A stretch of DNA of 64,000 bases from Trichodelitschia bisporula (Eukaryota; Ascomycota; Dothideomycetes; Phaeotrichales; Phaeotrichaceae): NCBI GenBank assembly GCA_010356995.1, contig ML996695.1, positions 133,061 to 197,060 of the forward strand. Reading direction: 5' to 3'. Both the position numbers and the translations under genes were made by a program. A model generated the notes under the pieces. The model was given only the letters and a program-made list of their open reading frames with translations, did not search any database and was not told the DNA's origin. Below, piece after piece: positions 43,617-53,861 of this stretch (positions are counted from its first letter, which is position 1; each line of letters starts with the position of its first letter).

Positions 43617-44813
43617 TCACTCCCTCCCCCCCAACCCCACCCTCCCCACACCCCTCAGTACACGCCCCAAAACCTCCATCCCCACCCCCCTTCTCCCCTC
43701 TCTCACACTAACCCCACTCTCCCTCTTCCTCATCCGACTCTCGCTCCTCCCTTCCCGCTCCATAAACCCGACCCTCTTCCCCCCACTCCGGCCCGCAGGC
43801 ACGTAACCCGGATCCTTGGGCGGCGGCGTCGGCGCCCTTCCTCTCTCGGCAAGCGGGTCCATGCTATCTTGCCGCGCGGGCCAGGCTCCCGCTCGGGACG
43901 AGGAGCGCGCCGGAGGCCGGGCGTGCGGGGGCGGGGACTGCGGGCGCGCGGGCCGGGGCGGGTGGGTGGGTTGGGCCGTGGGTTGAGCCGTGGGTTGAGG
44001 CGCATAATACCCCCCCACAGGCGGGACATCCAACCATGTCTGCTCCGCCTTGGGCAGCGGTAAATGCGCGCTACTATCGTTCAGGAACCAACTCGTGTCC
44101 ACCAGCGTGCTGATCCTTGCTGACAATCTAGGCTTCTCAGTCCGATCTCGGGACCCAGCGCGGCGCGACCAGCGGCGCTCGAGTTCACGCTTTTTGGGCT
44201 GGAGGGGGTCGGGAATGATGGGCGCGCACCAGGGTTCGCTGCCGGGCATGCTCCCGACGGAGATGAAGAGCCCGATTGTGCTGGTTGTGCTGGCGCAGCT
44301 TAGGGGCCGAGCAGGGTTGGGGGAGGGGAGGATAGGGTCTGAGGGGAGGACGGTGGAGATGCGGTTGCGAGTGTTGGATCTGTGGTCGGTGCGGGAGGAG
44401 GAGCGCGGGGGATGGGCGCCTCGGTCCCGGGGGGGTGCGCGGATCGGGCCTGGTGCTGGGAAGGGCGCGGAGAGGCGCGCCAGGTTTGGTCCTGGGAGAG
44501 TGTCGGTTCGGGACTCGGGTTGAGAGGTTGGCGAGCGCCCGGTCGGCGTGAACGTGAACCCGGGGAGCAGGGCACGGGGATGGTCCTGGCCACCGGTCTG
44601 CGTCGGTGTGCTGTTCTCAGCAGACGGGACATACGGCGGCGGCGGCGAGCGAAAAGGCGAGTCATCCGGATGCCAGCCCGCGAACGGCGGGTGCGCGAGG
44701 CGGGTCGCCGTCGTCATGATCGTGTCCGGGTCGAGTGAGAAGGGGAAATCGGCTGGGTCGTGAGAGGGGGGCCGGCGGCGGCGGTGGGGGAAGAGGGGCA
44801 TTTTGACCACCAT
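43617..44813 (-). CDS. Pro-rich unknown protein (398 aa)
   Basis: A single-exon frame from MVVKMPLFPHRRRRPP. The more ordered parts are the N-terminal FPFSLDPDTIMTTATRLAHP and WHPDDSPFRSPPPPYVP, and a middle stretch RISTLVDTSWFLNDSSAHLP. The rest is Pro/Ser/Arg-rich and probably disordered, with a PTAQPTAQPT repeat. No catalytic motif or membrane segment is visible. Function is unknown. Internal methionines (residues 5 and 33) are possible alternative starts. Confidence 0.55.
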   Translation of the reverse strand: MVVKMPLFPHRRRRPPSHDPADFPFSLDPDTIMTTATRLAHPPFAGWHPDDSPFRSPPPPYVPSAENSTPTQTGGQDHPRALLPGFTFTPTGRSPTSQPESRTDTLPGPNLARLSAPFPAPGPIRAPPRDRGAHPPRSSSRTDHRSNTRNRISTVLPSDPILPSPNPARPLSCASTTSTIGLFISVGSMPGSEPWCAPIIPDPLQPKKRELERRWSRRAGSRDRTEKPRLSARISTLVDTSWFLNDSSAHLPLPKAEQTWLDVPPVGGYYAPQPTAQPTAQPTHPPRPARPQSPPPHARPPARSSSRAGAWPARQDSMDPLAERGRAPTPPPKDPGYVPAGRSGGKRVGFMEREGRSESRMRKRESGVSVREGRRGVGMEVLGRVLRGVGRVGLGGRE

Positions 44814-46033
44814 GGTCTTATGGTGGAGGTGGTGATGTCTGAGAAGCGGGTGTTGACTCGCGCTCGTACTTCGTAGGGCCAGCCTCGTGTGACGTTCGTG
44901 CGTCGCAGAACAGGGATAGCGCCTGTACGCTGGAATCGAAGCACTCTGGAATGGAAGCAGAAGGGAAAGAGGAGCGAGCGTCTGTCGATCCCCCGACCGA
45001 GATGCCGACTTGCGGAAGTGTCCTGCGAGCGATTGCTGAGGAGCAGCACCCGCGTGGGCTGCCGGCCTACATATTGCTGATCCCCTTTCGACGCTCTCGG
45101 CTAGGCCTTATGCGTGATGCTTCTGGCCCCGCGTATTTTCCCTCGCTTCGGGCCCTCTTCCCACTTCCCGTCCCGTCACCGCGTAGCGTGGCGGCCGTGG
45201 CGTGGGCGGGTCAGCGGGGAATTTGCAAGAAGAGCATGGTTGATAGCGTGGGTGGGGATAGTGGCGCCTGTAGTTCCAACGCCGGGGGAAGCGAAGCAGC
45301 TCAGCATCCAGCCATGAAGCTGTCACCAGGAGTCGAGAAAGAAAAGCATCATCCGTCAGACACCTGCAGCGACTCCTCTAACAAACCTACGCGCTGTCAC
45401 AAAGACGCAGTTTCGAACTCCCATCCCTTGCGTCATGGTCGCGCCTCACGGCGACCAACGACCGCAGCGGCAAAAGAAGCAACGGCGTGTGTGTTTTGCG
45501 TCCGTTTTGCCGGCGCCGTTTGGGCTTCGGATGCGTTTCAGCGGTCCGGCGCCCCGCTGGAAGGCCTAGGCGAGGGGGGCCGCGCCTCATGCGGGACTTG
45601 CCTCGCCCCTGCGCGAGTGGACTTTTTCATGTGTCAATGTTCAGTTATGCGGTGCAGTGGTGGCCTCAGCCTTGTGCTTAATGGAGGGGATGGGGGGAGT
45701 TATGCACGTCACGACAGACATAACATGCTTCTTCCCCTAACGGAATGACTCGAGCCGTTGCTAAAAAGGGACGGCGCCGCGGCAGGGGAACGGGATTTGA
45801 GAAAATTGCTTTGCTTCTGTTTTGTGTTGGATGCAAATTGCGAAAAAGTAAGATCAATTGCATGTGCAATGTTTTGATGCTTTTGATAGTGGCGGAATAT
45901 GGCGACGGAGACCTCCGCTGTCACATCCTGTTCCGATCCCAAACCGTCCTCCGCCATCATATCCGTCCTGTATAATCCCCAACGAAAATGCGACCAGCCC
46001 ATAGTGTACATCCCAAACGCCCGCGTATAAGCC
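44814..46033. other. Intergenic stretch between two minus-strand genes
   Basis: A 265-codon plus-strand frame (44951-45748) has no family features and a composition like translated intergenic DNA; it is not called. The stretch includes the promoter of the gene at 44813 and the 3' flank of the receptor gene. Confidence 0.5.
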
Positions 46034-47064
46034 TTAATCATCCCATTCCTCGTCCAGTTGATCGATTAGCCGGTTCTCATCGTCAGGCAGGCTGACGCGC
46101 CCGCGCTGTCCGCTTGATACCTGGCTGTATCCTCTGCTCCTGGGAATGAAGCGTGCACACGACGACGTGAGGATGATGAAGATGTCCTGCCACTGTCAGT
46201 GTCGTATCCTGCCCACAGCCATATCACATACCTTGAGGAAACCGCCAATGCCCGCCCACATGGAATAGTTGGGCAGCTGCCGCCATCCCCGCTGGTGCAT
46301 GACCGCCCGCTGGTACACGCAACCACCGATAAAGTACACCAGCAGCGCGATCATTGCGATCACGCCAAACACCCCGCCCGGCCCTAGCTGCTGCGGCGAG
46401 GCCTCGATGCCCGCGCACGCCGCCTGCGAGCGCGCCTCGAAGAAGAACGTGCACGCATCATCGCTGGCGCCGATGAAGGCCACCACAGCCTTAGGAGCCT
46501 TCGGTGCAGGTGGGTCCTTGTCGCAGAGAAGTGAGATGATAGTGGATTTACGGCGCGTTTTCTTGTCGGAGCGCGCTTCGGACCGCTTCGAATGTTCATC
46601 GCATGGCGATCCGTTTGTGTAGTTGAGCACCAGTTTGCGCCCACGGAAGATGGGCTCTGCGTTCTGCTGACTGTGGACGTCAGCCGGGGCTGCAATTACA
46701 GATAACTGCATGCTCACCCTATGGAATACGTCTTCTTTCCTTGGGTGTAGTACGCGCTGACATTCTGCCACGCGGCCTTGTCCACCCCCTCCACATCCTC
46801 CAGCTTCGTAGCCACGGGTCCGCAGAAGTTGAGTGTAAAGTTGGCGCCAAAGTCGTATCCCTTCGCCTGCCAACCCTCGGCCTGAACGTCCCCCTTCGCG
46901 GGCTTCGTATCCTTCACCGGCACAACGTTGAGCGAGTTGAGATCGTAGTAAGCGCCTGAAGTCGGGCTGCGGATGGTGCACGGCTTCACAGGCTTCGGTT
47001 TCTCGTCGGCGGCCGCAGCGGCAGCGACAGCCGAGAGCGCAAGAGCGCAGATGGCGAACTTCAT
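46034..47064 (-). CDS. Type I membrane receptor of the Atg27 / mannose-6-phosphate-receptor-homology family (312 aa)
   Basis: Exons: 47064-46718, 46670-46232 and 46186-46034; introns of 47 and 45 bp keep the frame. The signal peptide is MKFAICALALSAVAAAAAAD. The luminal part has paired cysteines and family-like segments (PCTIRSPTSGAYYDLNSL, ANFTLNFCGPV, RGRKLVLNYTNGSPC, ACTFFFEARSQAAC), the layout of MRH beta-barrel domains. One transmembrane helix lies at about 215-236 (FGVIAMIALLVYFIGGCVY). The cytosolic tail includes QRGWRQLPNYSMWAGIGGF, a YSQV tyrosine motif that could be a sorting signal, and the conserved acidic end LIDQLDEEWDD. Relatives cycle between Golgi, endosome and (Atg27) autophagosomal membranes. 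Whether this is the Atg27 or the Mrl1 ortholog cannot be settled here. Confidence 0.8.
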
Positions 47065-47362
47065 GACGGCGTGGCGGGGAGCATGGAGGTTGGTGTCGGA
47101 GACGGATGTTCGAGATGGTTACCTGTCCGCGACATGGGGACAAGTCTCTCATTGAGTGTGGCTGTGTCACCCGGTGCGGCGCGGCACGTCATGGCGCCGC
47201 GATTGACGCGCCTCGTGCCCCCTGTTCAACATTCTTGCGGATCGCTGAGCTTCCGGACAGCAAATATCGTCTCACGGCAATTGTGCTATAATATGGTCAT
47301 TCTCATGCTCTGTTGAGCTGTTTCGTTCCTTTTCCGATTGATCTAGAGGAGAGACGCCCACA
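47065..47362. promoter_or_regulatory. Divergent promoter between the MRH receptor and ERG24
   Basis: Start codons are 298 bp apart on opposite strands, so the stretch holds both promoters. No specific sterol-response site is claimed. Confidence 0.5.
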
Positions 47363-48922
47363 ATGTCAGCTCCCAGCAAACCCGTCGCATTTCCGCGCAA
47401 ACATGGCTACGAGTTCTTCGGCCCGTAAGTACACACAGATCTGCTGCATTGTTGTGTTCTGGGCTGACGCTCCAGACCGGGTGCCTTTGCTATCAGTTTC
47501 GGGCTGCCAATCCTCTGCTATGCGATGACCCTGCTTTGCAATGACGTATCTGGTTGTCCTGCGCCGTCCCTACTGAGTCCCTCGACTTTGACACTGGACG
47601 AGCTAAAGCGCGAGGCCGGATGGAAAGGCTGGGAGACCATCTTCAACTGGAAGGCCTTCATTGCGAACTTGGGCTGGTATGCGCTCAGCCTCGTGCTCAA
47701 CCGTGTGCTGCCGGCGACAGAGGTACAAGGGACGGAGCTCGCAACGGGCGGTCGGTTGAATTACCGCTTCAATGGTAGCTCTTTCTACGTCTCTCCTTTA
47801 TGCCGTCTCTAACCCCACGCAGCATTCAACTCCGCGATATTCACCATGTCCATCCTCGCCGCCGGCACCGCGCTGCAGGGCGCTGACTTCCCCGTGTGGC
47901 CGTTCATCTGGGACAACTTCGTGCCGCTCCTGACGTCCAACATCGTCCTCGCTGCCGTACTCGCTACGTACGTCTACGTGCGCAGCTTTGAGGTCAAGCC
48001 CGGCAACACAGAGAAGCGTGAGCTCGCGGCTGGTGGACACACCGGGAACATGCTGTACGACTGGTTCATCGGGCGCGAGCTGAACCCCCGCGTCACGCTG
48101 CCGTTGCTCGGAGAGATCGATATCAAGGCGTGGATGGAGATGCGGCCGGGGCTGCTCGGGTGGATTGTACTGGACTGCGCCATGATCGCGCGGCAGTACC
48201 ACCACTTCGGCTACGTCACAGACAGCATATTGATCACGACGGCCGCGCAGGCGTTTTACGTTTTCGACGGCCTATACATGGAGCCGGCGATCCTGACCAC
48301 CATGGACATCACCTCCGACGGCTTTGGCTTCATGCTGTCATTCGGCGACGTGGCGTGGCTGCCGTTCATCTACAGCATCCAGACGCGCTACCTTGCCGTG
48401 CACCCGGTGATGCTCGGCCCGTGGATGATGCTGACGTTTGGCGTCATCAGCCTGGGCTACTACATCTTCCGGTCGGCGAACAACGAGAAGAACCGCTTCC
48501 GCACGAACCCCAACGACCCCAAGCTGGCGCATCTGCAGTTCATGGAGACGAAGGCGGGAAGCAAGCTGCTCACTTCGGGCTGGTGGGGCACGGCGCGCCA
48601 CATCAACTACCTGGGCGACTGGATCCTGTCGTGGAGCTTCTGCCTGCCGACGGGCGTAGCGGGCTACACGGTCGTGCGCAACATGTCGTTCATACCGCCT
48701 GGCGCGCATGCGATGCTGAGCGAGCCGGGTACGGTTGTGGTGCCCGGTGGCGAGGCGTACGGGTGGGGCATGGTGTTTACGTACTTTTTCATCGTGTATT
48801 TTGCAACGTTACTGGTGCATCGCGAGCTGCGCGATGAAGAAAAGTGCCAGAACAAGTACGGCACGGACTGGGACCGGTATTGCAAAAAGGTGCCGTGGCG
48901 GATCGTGCCGTGGGTCTATTGA
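47363..48922 (+). CDS. ERG24: Delta(14)-sterol reductase (486 aa)
   Basis: Exons: 47363-47424, 47476-47774 and 47823-48922; introns of 51 and 48 bp. The enzyme uses NADPH to reduce the C14-C15 double bond after lanosterol demethylation in ergosterol synthesis, in the ER membrane, and is the target of morpholine fungicides. The N terminus KHGYEFFGPPGAFAISFGLP is typical. Several hydrophobic helices follow, with the family motif LYDWFIGRELNPR at about 197-210. In the C-terminal reductase core are NRFRTNPNDPKLAH, then TSGWWGTARHINYLGDW (sterol reductase signature) and the final DEEKCQNKYGTDWDRYCKKV with a terminal VPWRIVPWVY. Length and layout fit ERG24 rather than ERG4. Confidence 0.94.
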
Positions 48923-49664
48923 TGAGCGCAACACGTTTAAAGCGGGTACGGAGTGGGGCATCAATTGGGGAGCATGGCAACGCATTGTTTGTTTTGGTGT
49001 TCAAGATAGTTGCAGGCCAGTGGCGGCGGAGAGAATAGTGTTAATTCAGTAATTCGGACCCGTGCGGGAATTGCGTGTGGATGAGATGCGCGACGGCCAA
49101 ACGGTTCGGTCGGAGGAGCATAGCCGTTTGGATGCGCTTGAACGGGCGGTAAAGGGCTTCTGCGCGTTGGCCCGGGAAGGCTTATCGCGGGATTTTAGGG
49201 TGGGTTTAGGTGTGAAGTGTGTGGCTCCGGCTGCCCTGCGGCAGTGGTGGAAAGGGCGGGGAGTGGGCGGAAAAGCAGGTTAGGAGGAAGCTGTTGCGCT
49301 GACGTGACGGAGGACAAAGAGCCTGAGATACACGTAACCACGAGATATATCGAGATGAATTGAATTGTCCTGAGTGAATGCCTTTCTCTCTAAATTGGAG
49401 ATCGGGTAAAGTCGATTCCTCCACCAGGCTACCAAAAAAGTTAGCCGCCTTTCGCCCTGTTCCCCGTTGGTTGACCTCGGAGTTCCAATTTCACCCGTGC
49501 CAAGACCGTGCCGACCGTGCCCCGTTCCTCAGAATTTTCTCTCACAGCTGCGCTTCTTTCTTCCCCTTCTTCTTAAACCCAAACCATCCACCCTCACTGA
49601 TCTTTCGCATCAGCTTGACTTCGCTTCATCCACGTAGTCGTCCCTCCACCACACTTTTTTCAAG
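48923..49664. other. ERG24 3' flank and promoter of the ADP/ATP carrier gene
   Basis: The last 150 bases before 49665 are C/T-rich, as is common in leaders of strongly expressed fungal genes. No further gene was recognised. Confidence 0.5.
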
Positions 49665-50970
49665 ATGTCGAAGGAACAGAAGCCCTCCGTTATGGGCATG
49701 CCGGTAAGCCATTGACTCCATTGATTGCATCTGAGAGTTTCCGGTGAGCTCGACAGTGCGCCGCTTCATTGCCGACGATGGCCATTGATCATCCATTTGC
49801 ATCATGGCATCAAAGCGATTTAGTGCACACTGTCGGGTTCCATCCGCATACAAACTGCTTATCGCATTGATGAATGTTCGCTAACCCTTTTTCACAGCCC
49901 TTCGTGGTCGACTTCCTGAGTACGTCACCGCCGAGACTAACCACTTGTCCACATGGCATATAACACTAACCATCATCTACAGTGGGTGGTGTTTCCGCTG
50001 CCGTCTCGAAGACTGCCGCCGCTCCCATCGAGCGTGTCAAGCTCCTTATCCAGAACCAGGATGAGATGCTCAAGTCCGGCCGTCTTGACCGCAAGTACAA
50101 TGGCATCGCCGAGTGCTTCCGTCGCACCACCCAGGCTGAGGGTGTCGTCTCCCTGTGGCGTGGCAACACCGCCAACGTCATTCGGTACTTCCCCACCCAG
50201 GCGCTGAACTTCGCTTTCCGCGACACCTACAAGTCCATGTTCGCGTTCAAGAAGGAGCGTGATGGCTACTGGAAGTGGATGGCCGGTAACCTGGCGTCCG
50301 GTGGTGTATGTATTTCTTCTCCGTTGACACTTGCCTCTGCTGACAGCTCCAGGCCGCCGGTGCCACGTCGCTGCTGTTTGTCTACTCGCTCGACTACGCC
50401 CGTACCCGTCTTGCGAACGACGCGAAGTCTGCCAAGAAGGGTGGAGGTGACCGCCAGTTCAACGGGCTCATCGACGTGTACAAGAAGACCCTCGCGTCTG
50501 ACGGTATCGCTGGTCTCTACCGTGGCTTCATGCCCTCGGTCGCTGGTATCATCGTCTACCGTGGTCTGTACTTCGGCATGTACGATTCCATCAAGCCTGT
50601 CGTCCTCGTCGGTGCCCTTGAGGGTAACTTCCTGGCCTCGTTCGCTCTCGGCTGGACTGTCACCACCGGTGCCGGTATCGCCTCGTACCCTCTGGATACC
50701 ATCCGTCGCCGCATGATGATGACGTCTGGCGAGGTATGTGTTTTATCTGCTTTTTCATTGTTTGTCAGCTGACCTCCCCACCAGGCCGTCAAGTACAACG
50801 GTACTCTCGATGCTGCCCGCAAGATCGTCGCCGCTGAGGGTGTCCGCTCGCTCTTCAAGGGTGCGGGTGCCAACATCCTCCGTGGTGTTGCCGGTGCCGG
50901 TGTCCTGTCCATCTACGACCAGGCCCAGCTCCTGATCTTCGGCAAGGCCTACAAGGGTGGGTCGGGTTAA
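49665..50970 (+). CDS. Mitochondrial ADP/ATP carrier (316 aa)
   Basis: Exons: 49665-49703, 49898-49919 (22 nt), 49983-50305, 50353-50733 and 50785-50970; introns of 194, 63, 47 and 51 bp. It exchanges cytosolic ADP for matrix ATP across the inner mitochondrial membrane. Three carrier repeats are visible: the first with [15 protein letters not shown], the second with [15 protein letters not shown], the third with [16 protein letters not shown]. The hexapeptide RRRMMM (246-251) is the signature of this carrier. Codon use is strongly C-ending, fitting high expression. The first exons are tiny and the first intron is long, which often carries regulatory sequence in such genes. Confidence 0.95.
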
Positions 50971-51474
50971 ATGTGGTGTAATGTATGGTGCAGCGACTAC
51001 GGGGTGTTCTCAGGGTTGGGAGTAATTCGGATAGATTTAAAAATCACGAGCGTCTCTTGAACTTTAGGGCATTCCGAACTGTAGGGCGCGGGTTCGGGGA
51101 TTGTTGTGTGAGTGAGTGCGTGGTTGTTTTGTGCTCGCTGGTATGGCCTGTGTATCTGTCGTCGGGTTCTTGGTGGCGGATATAGGGGTTTTCGATGTGG
51201 GCATCCCTTGTGTACTTTATGACCGCTGCGTTTGCGACTTTTAGCCCCCTTATCTGTGTGGTTGCTGTTGCCGGTCTGGGCGAGTTTGTGCAATAGAGGA
51301 TTTTCATCGATGTTTGCGATGTGACGTGTGATGTGTGAATATCCTAGGGACGGTATGCATGGGATGAGCGTCTTGTGTGTTTGGCCCTGTTTATGTCAAT
51401 GGGTGTGTCCTCTGTGAGAGTGGTCTTGCTTGAGGGTGGGTATGTTCTCATCTCGATATGCTACCGGGTTGCTT
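50971..51474. other. 3' flank of the ADP/ATP carrier gene
   Basis: T/G-rich sequence typical of a transcript end. No gene recognised. Confidence 0.5.
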
Positions 51475-52065
51475 TTATGGTTTCGCGCTTGATATGAAGG
51501 GAGGATGCCCGAGGCGTTTCGGCTTCGGCAAAATGGCATTCAGGGCCTGTTCAGTGAGGTGAGGCAGAACGGTACCGGTACTTGCAAAAAAACCAGACGG
51601 AGAGGGAAAGTCTCCATTCTTGAACTCGGCTACTACGTAAAAGCATGACGAGTCATCGGACCCTTCACAGTCATCAATCAGCAGGTCTGAGGTGGCGGTG
51701 ACATGGCATGGCATGACATTCTCGCCTCTTTTCCTTAATCTACCGGGGACGTGTTGTTGGCGTGCGCTTTCTACATATGGATTGATCGACTTCTTAGCTT
51801 GCCTTCTTAGCTTGAGCTTTTGTAGCGCGAGATGCATTGGGAAGGTTGATGGAGCTCTTGGAGGGGGGATGAGCACGGGGATGCGGTCAAGAAGTGGTGA
51901 TGGGGTTTGGTATGGGAGGTAGAGGGGAATAGGCAGTGCTTCTGGCTTGGATGGCGTTGGGGAGGGGATCTGCTGCGGGATATATATCGCTGGTCTCGAC
52001 AACGACGTCGCTCGTTGGTTGATGTCACTCTGAGTTGGCGATATCAAATCGATTTGAAGCAACAC
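51475..52065 (-). CDS. Doubtful unknown protein (196 aa)
   Basis: A single-exon frame beginning MLLQIDLISPTQSDINQR. It has a proline-rich middle and a moderately ordered C-terminal half (RRQAKKSINPYVESARQQHV, SSCFYVVAEFKNGDF). A TTATAAATT box lies about 70 bp upstream on the minus strand. No family is recognised and it may be a chance frame; the TATA-like box and the lack of a better frame are the only support. Confidence 0.3.
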   Translation of the reverse strand: MLLQIDLISPTQSDINQRATSLSRPAIYIPQQIPSPTPSKPEALPIPLYLPYQTPSPLLDRIPVLIPPPRAPSTFPMHLALQKLKLRRQAKKSINPYVESARQQHVPGRLRKRGENVMPCHVTATSDLLIDDCEGSDDSSCFYVVAEFKNGDFPSPSGFFASTGTVLPHLTEQALNAILPKPKRLGHPPFISSAKP

Positions 52066-52566
52066 GGCTGTTTAGCGGCTTGCTGGAGATTGATAAACTG
52101 GGAGGATGAAGAGTGACGCTAGCTACTCTTGTGCTTATAAATTACCAGCTTTAAGATATTCCTTCTGAGGGTGCTGTAGCTGGATAGTTTGGAGCGGTGG
52201 TGAATGTGAATTCGTCTCCGCAACAACCCGACCTCAACGCAAGCAAAACCTGAACTCCACCAAACTCACCCGCCTCCACCAGCCCCCCATCTACCAAACT
52301 GACCTTCTCCGAATCCAAATTCCCAAACCATTCACGCTCCACAAGCTTCGCACGCTTCGTTCATTTAAACATCAGTCTAAATCACGTGACCTCGTCTCCC
52401 CGCCAAGTCCCCCAGCTCCATCCCCAGCACAACCTCATCACCAATGCCTCCATCCCATCCCACAAGCCCGCAACCCACCGCACCGCCCCTCGTCCGCCCA
52501 CCGCTCAAATCCCCCCCTTCGACACAGGCCTCCATCACAAACATCCACTCCCCAAAGCCAGGCGCC
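52066..52566. other. Promoter and leader region of the Rab5-type gene
   Basis: The Rab frame is open upstream of 52567 as far as an ATG at 52444, so part may be coding. The TATA-like box at about 52135 may serve the minus-strand frame. Confidence 0.45.
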
Positions 52567-52659
52567 ATGTCCGACGGCGCGACCCCGCTCCCCAAGCCGA
52601 GCTCCAGCGTCAAGCTCGTGCTGCTCGGCGAAGCGGCCGTAGGCAAGGCACGTCACCCG

Positions 52660-52696
<37 letters not shown>

Positions 52697-53356
52697 ACCT
52701 TCGGTCCATCACGAGTGTAGCAGCTAATATGACCCAGTCCTCCCTCGTAATGCGCTTCGTCAACAACGACTTCCAGGATAACAAGGAGCCAACCATCGGA
52801 GGTACGTCTGGGGTTTAGTTCTAGTACCTATACCCCCTGGGAGAGAGCACGCAACTGACGTCGCCCGCCCGCAGCCGCCTTCCTAACCCAAAAATGCACC
52901 CTCCCCACCCGCACCATCAAATTCGAAATCTGGGACACGGCGGGGCAAGAACGCTTCGCCTCCCTCGCCCCAATGTATTATCGCAACGCACAAGCCGCGC
53001 TCGTCGTGTACGACATCACCAAACCCGCTTCCCTCATTAAGGCGCAGCACTGGGTCGCCGAACTCCAGCGCCAGGCCTCCCCGGGGATCGTCATCGCGCT
53101 GGTGGGGAATAAGTTGGATCTGGTGGCCTCGGCGGGTAGTGATGGAGAGGAAGTGGAGGGCGAGGATGCGCGGGGCGTGCCGGCGGCGCAAGCACGGAGC
53201 TATGCGGAGGAAGAGGGACTTTTGTTTTTTGAGACTAGTGCGAAGACGGGGGAGAGGGTTGCGGAGGTTTTTACGGCGATTGCGGGGGCGATTCCGGAGA
53301 CGCAGCTTAAGGGCCCCAGGGGGGGGCAGAGGGTTGAGGAGAGGAGGGTGGAGTAG
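52567..53356 (+). CDS. Rab5/Ypt5-type small GTPase without a C-terminal cysteine motif (208 aa)
   Basis: Exons: 52567-52647, 52738-52801 and 52875-53356. The protein matches early-endosomal Rab5: [20 protein letters not shown] (P-loop G21-x4-GKS), [16 protein letters not shown] (switch I), [19 protein letters not shown] (switch II), NKLD and ETSAK. The first intron (90 bp) begins GC rather than GT and ends CAG; this is the only junction that restores GKSS, as reading straight through gives GKA. It carries a C34 run. An in-frame ATG at 52444 would add 41 residues; 52567 gives normal Rab length. The C terminus ends [12 protein letters not shown] with no CC or CxC prenylation site, which is unusual for a Rab; a missed 3' exon or a run-length error in the nearby G8 tract is possible. 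Confidence 0.85.
52663..52696 (+). repeat. C34 homopolymer in the first intron of the Rab gene
   Basis: Thirty-four consecutive C bases within intron 52648-52737. Its true length may differ because such runs are hard to sequence. Confidence 0.9.
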
Positions 53357-53861
53357 AGAGGAGAGAAGGGGAGGGGGAGGGTGGGTTCTGGGTTTGTTAG
53401 TAATGGGAGTTGGTGGGTTGATATCCTTTCTCTTGTCCGCGGGCTCGTTGGGCCGTGGCAGCTGCGAGGCTCTTTGTATGTAGTCGGCGTATACGGGGTA
53501 GAATGCGAGATGGGATGAGTTGTAATTGTGACATGGTGAGTGTGAGGGCAGGGGTTGGGAAATGGCTTGCTTGCTTCTCTGTCGTACACTACTCGCATGA
53601 CTACAACACATAATCGACCTATTACCACATCATCCATCTACCGCGCGAGCTGGTTAAGAATCTTCATGCAGTGAGAGCGGTTAGGAATGCCTTTTTGCTT
53701 CTCTATCGTACACTATCAAAGCCAATACCCATACCACGTGGCCCAGCAAGGGAAGTCAACCACGAAACTACCATGACCCTCAACGCTAACAGTCCCACCC
53801 ATCTCCCTAGTCATACAAATGCCATAATCTTAACATCCCGTCATCTTCGTCCTCTCTCCCT
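53357..53861. other. Convergent 3' flanks with two copies of a dispersed 37-bp motif
   Basis: Lies between the Rab gene (plus) and the unknown gene at 53862 (minus). Two related segments occur at 53554-53592 and 53679-53715, sharing a core close to TTGCTTCTCTATCGTACACT; a third copy lies at 62604-62641. No gene recognised. Confidence 0.6.

Noticed and set aside
45405-45430. B-box-like TTCGAACTCCC that might mark a tRNA
   Set aside because: No T stem, anticodon arm or acceptor stem can be folded around it.
44951-45748. A 265-codon plus-strand frame with many cysteines
   Set aside because: No signal peptide or cysteine spacing pattern; reads like intergenic DNA, and the flanking sequence has no promoter or splice support.
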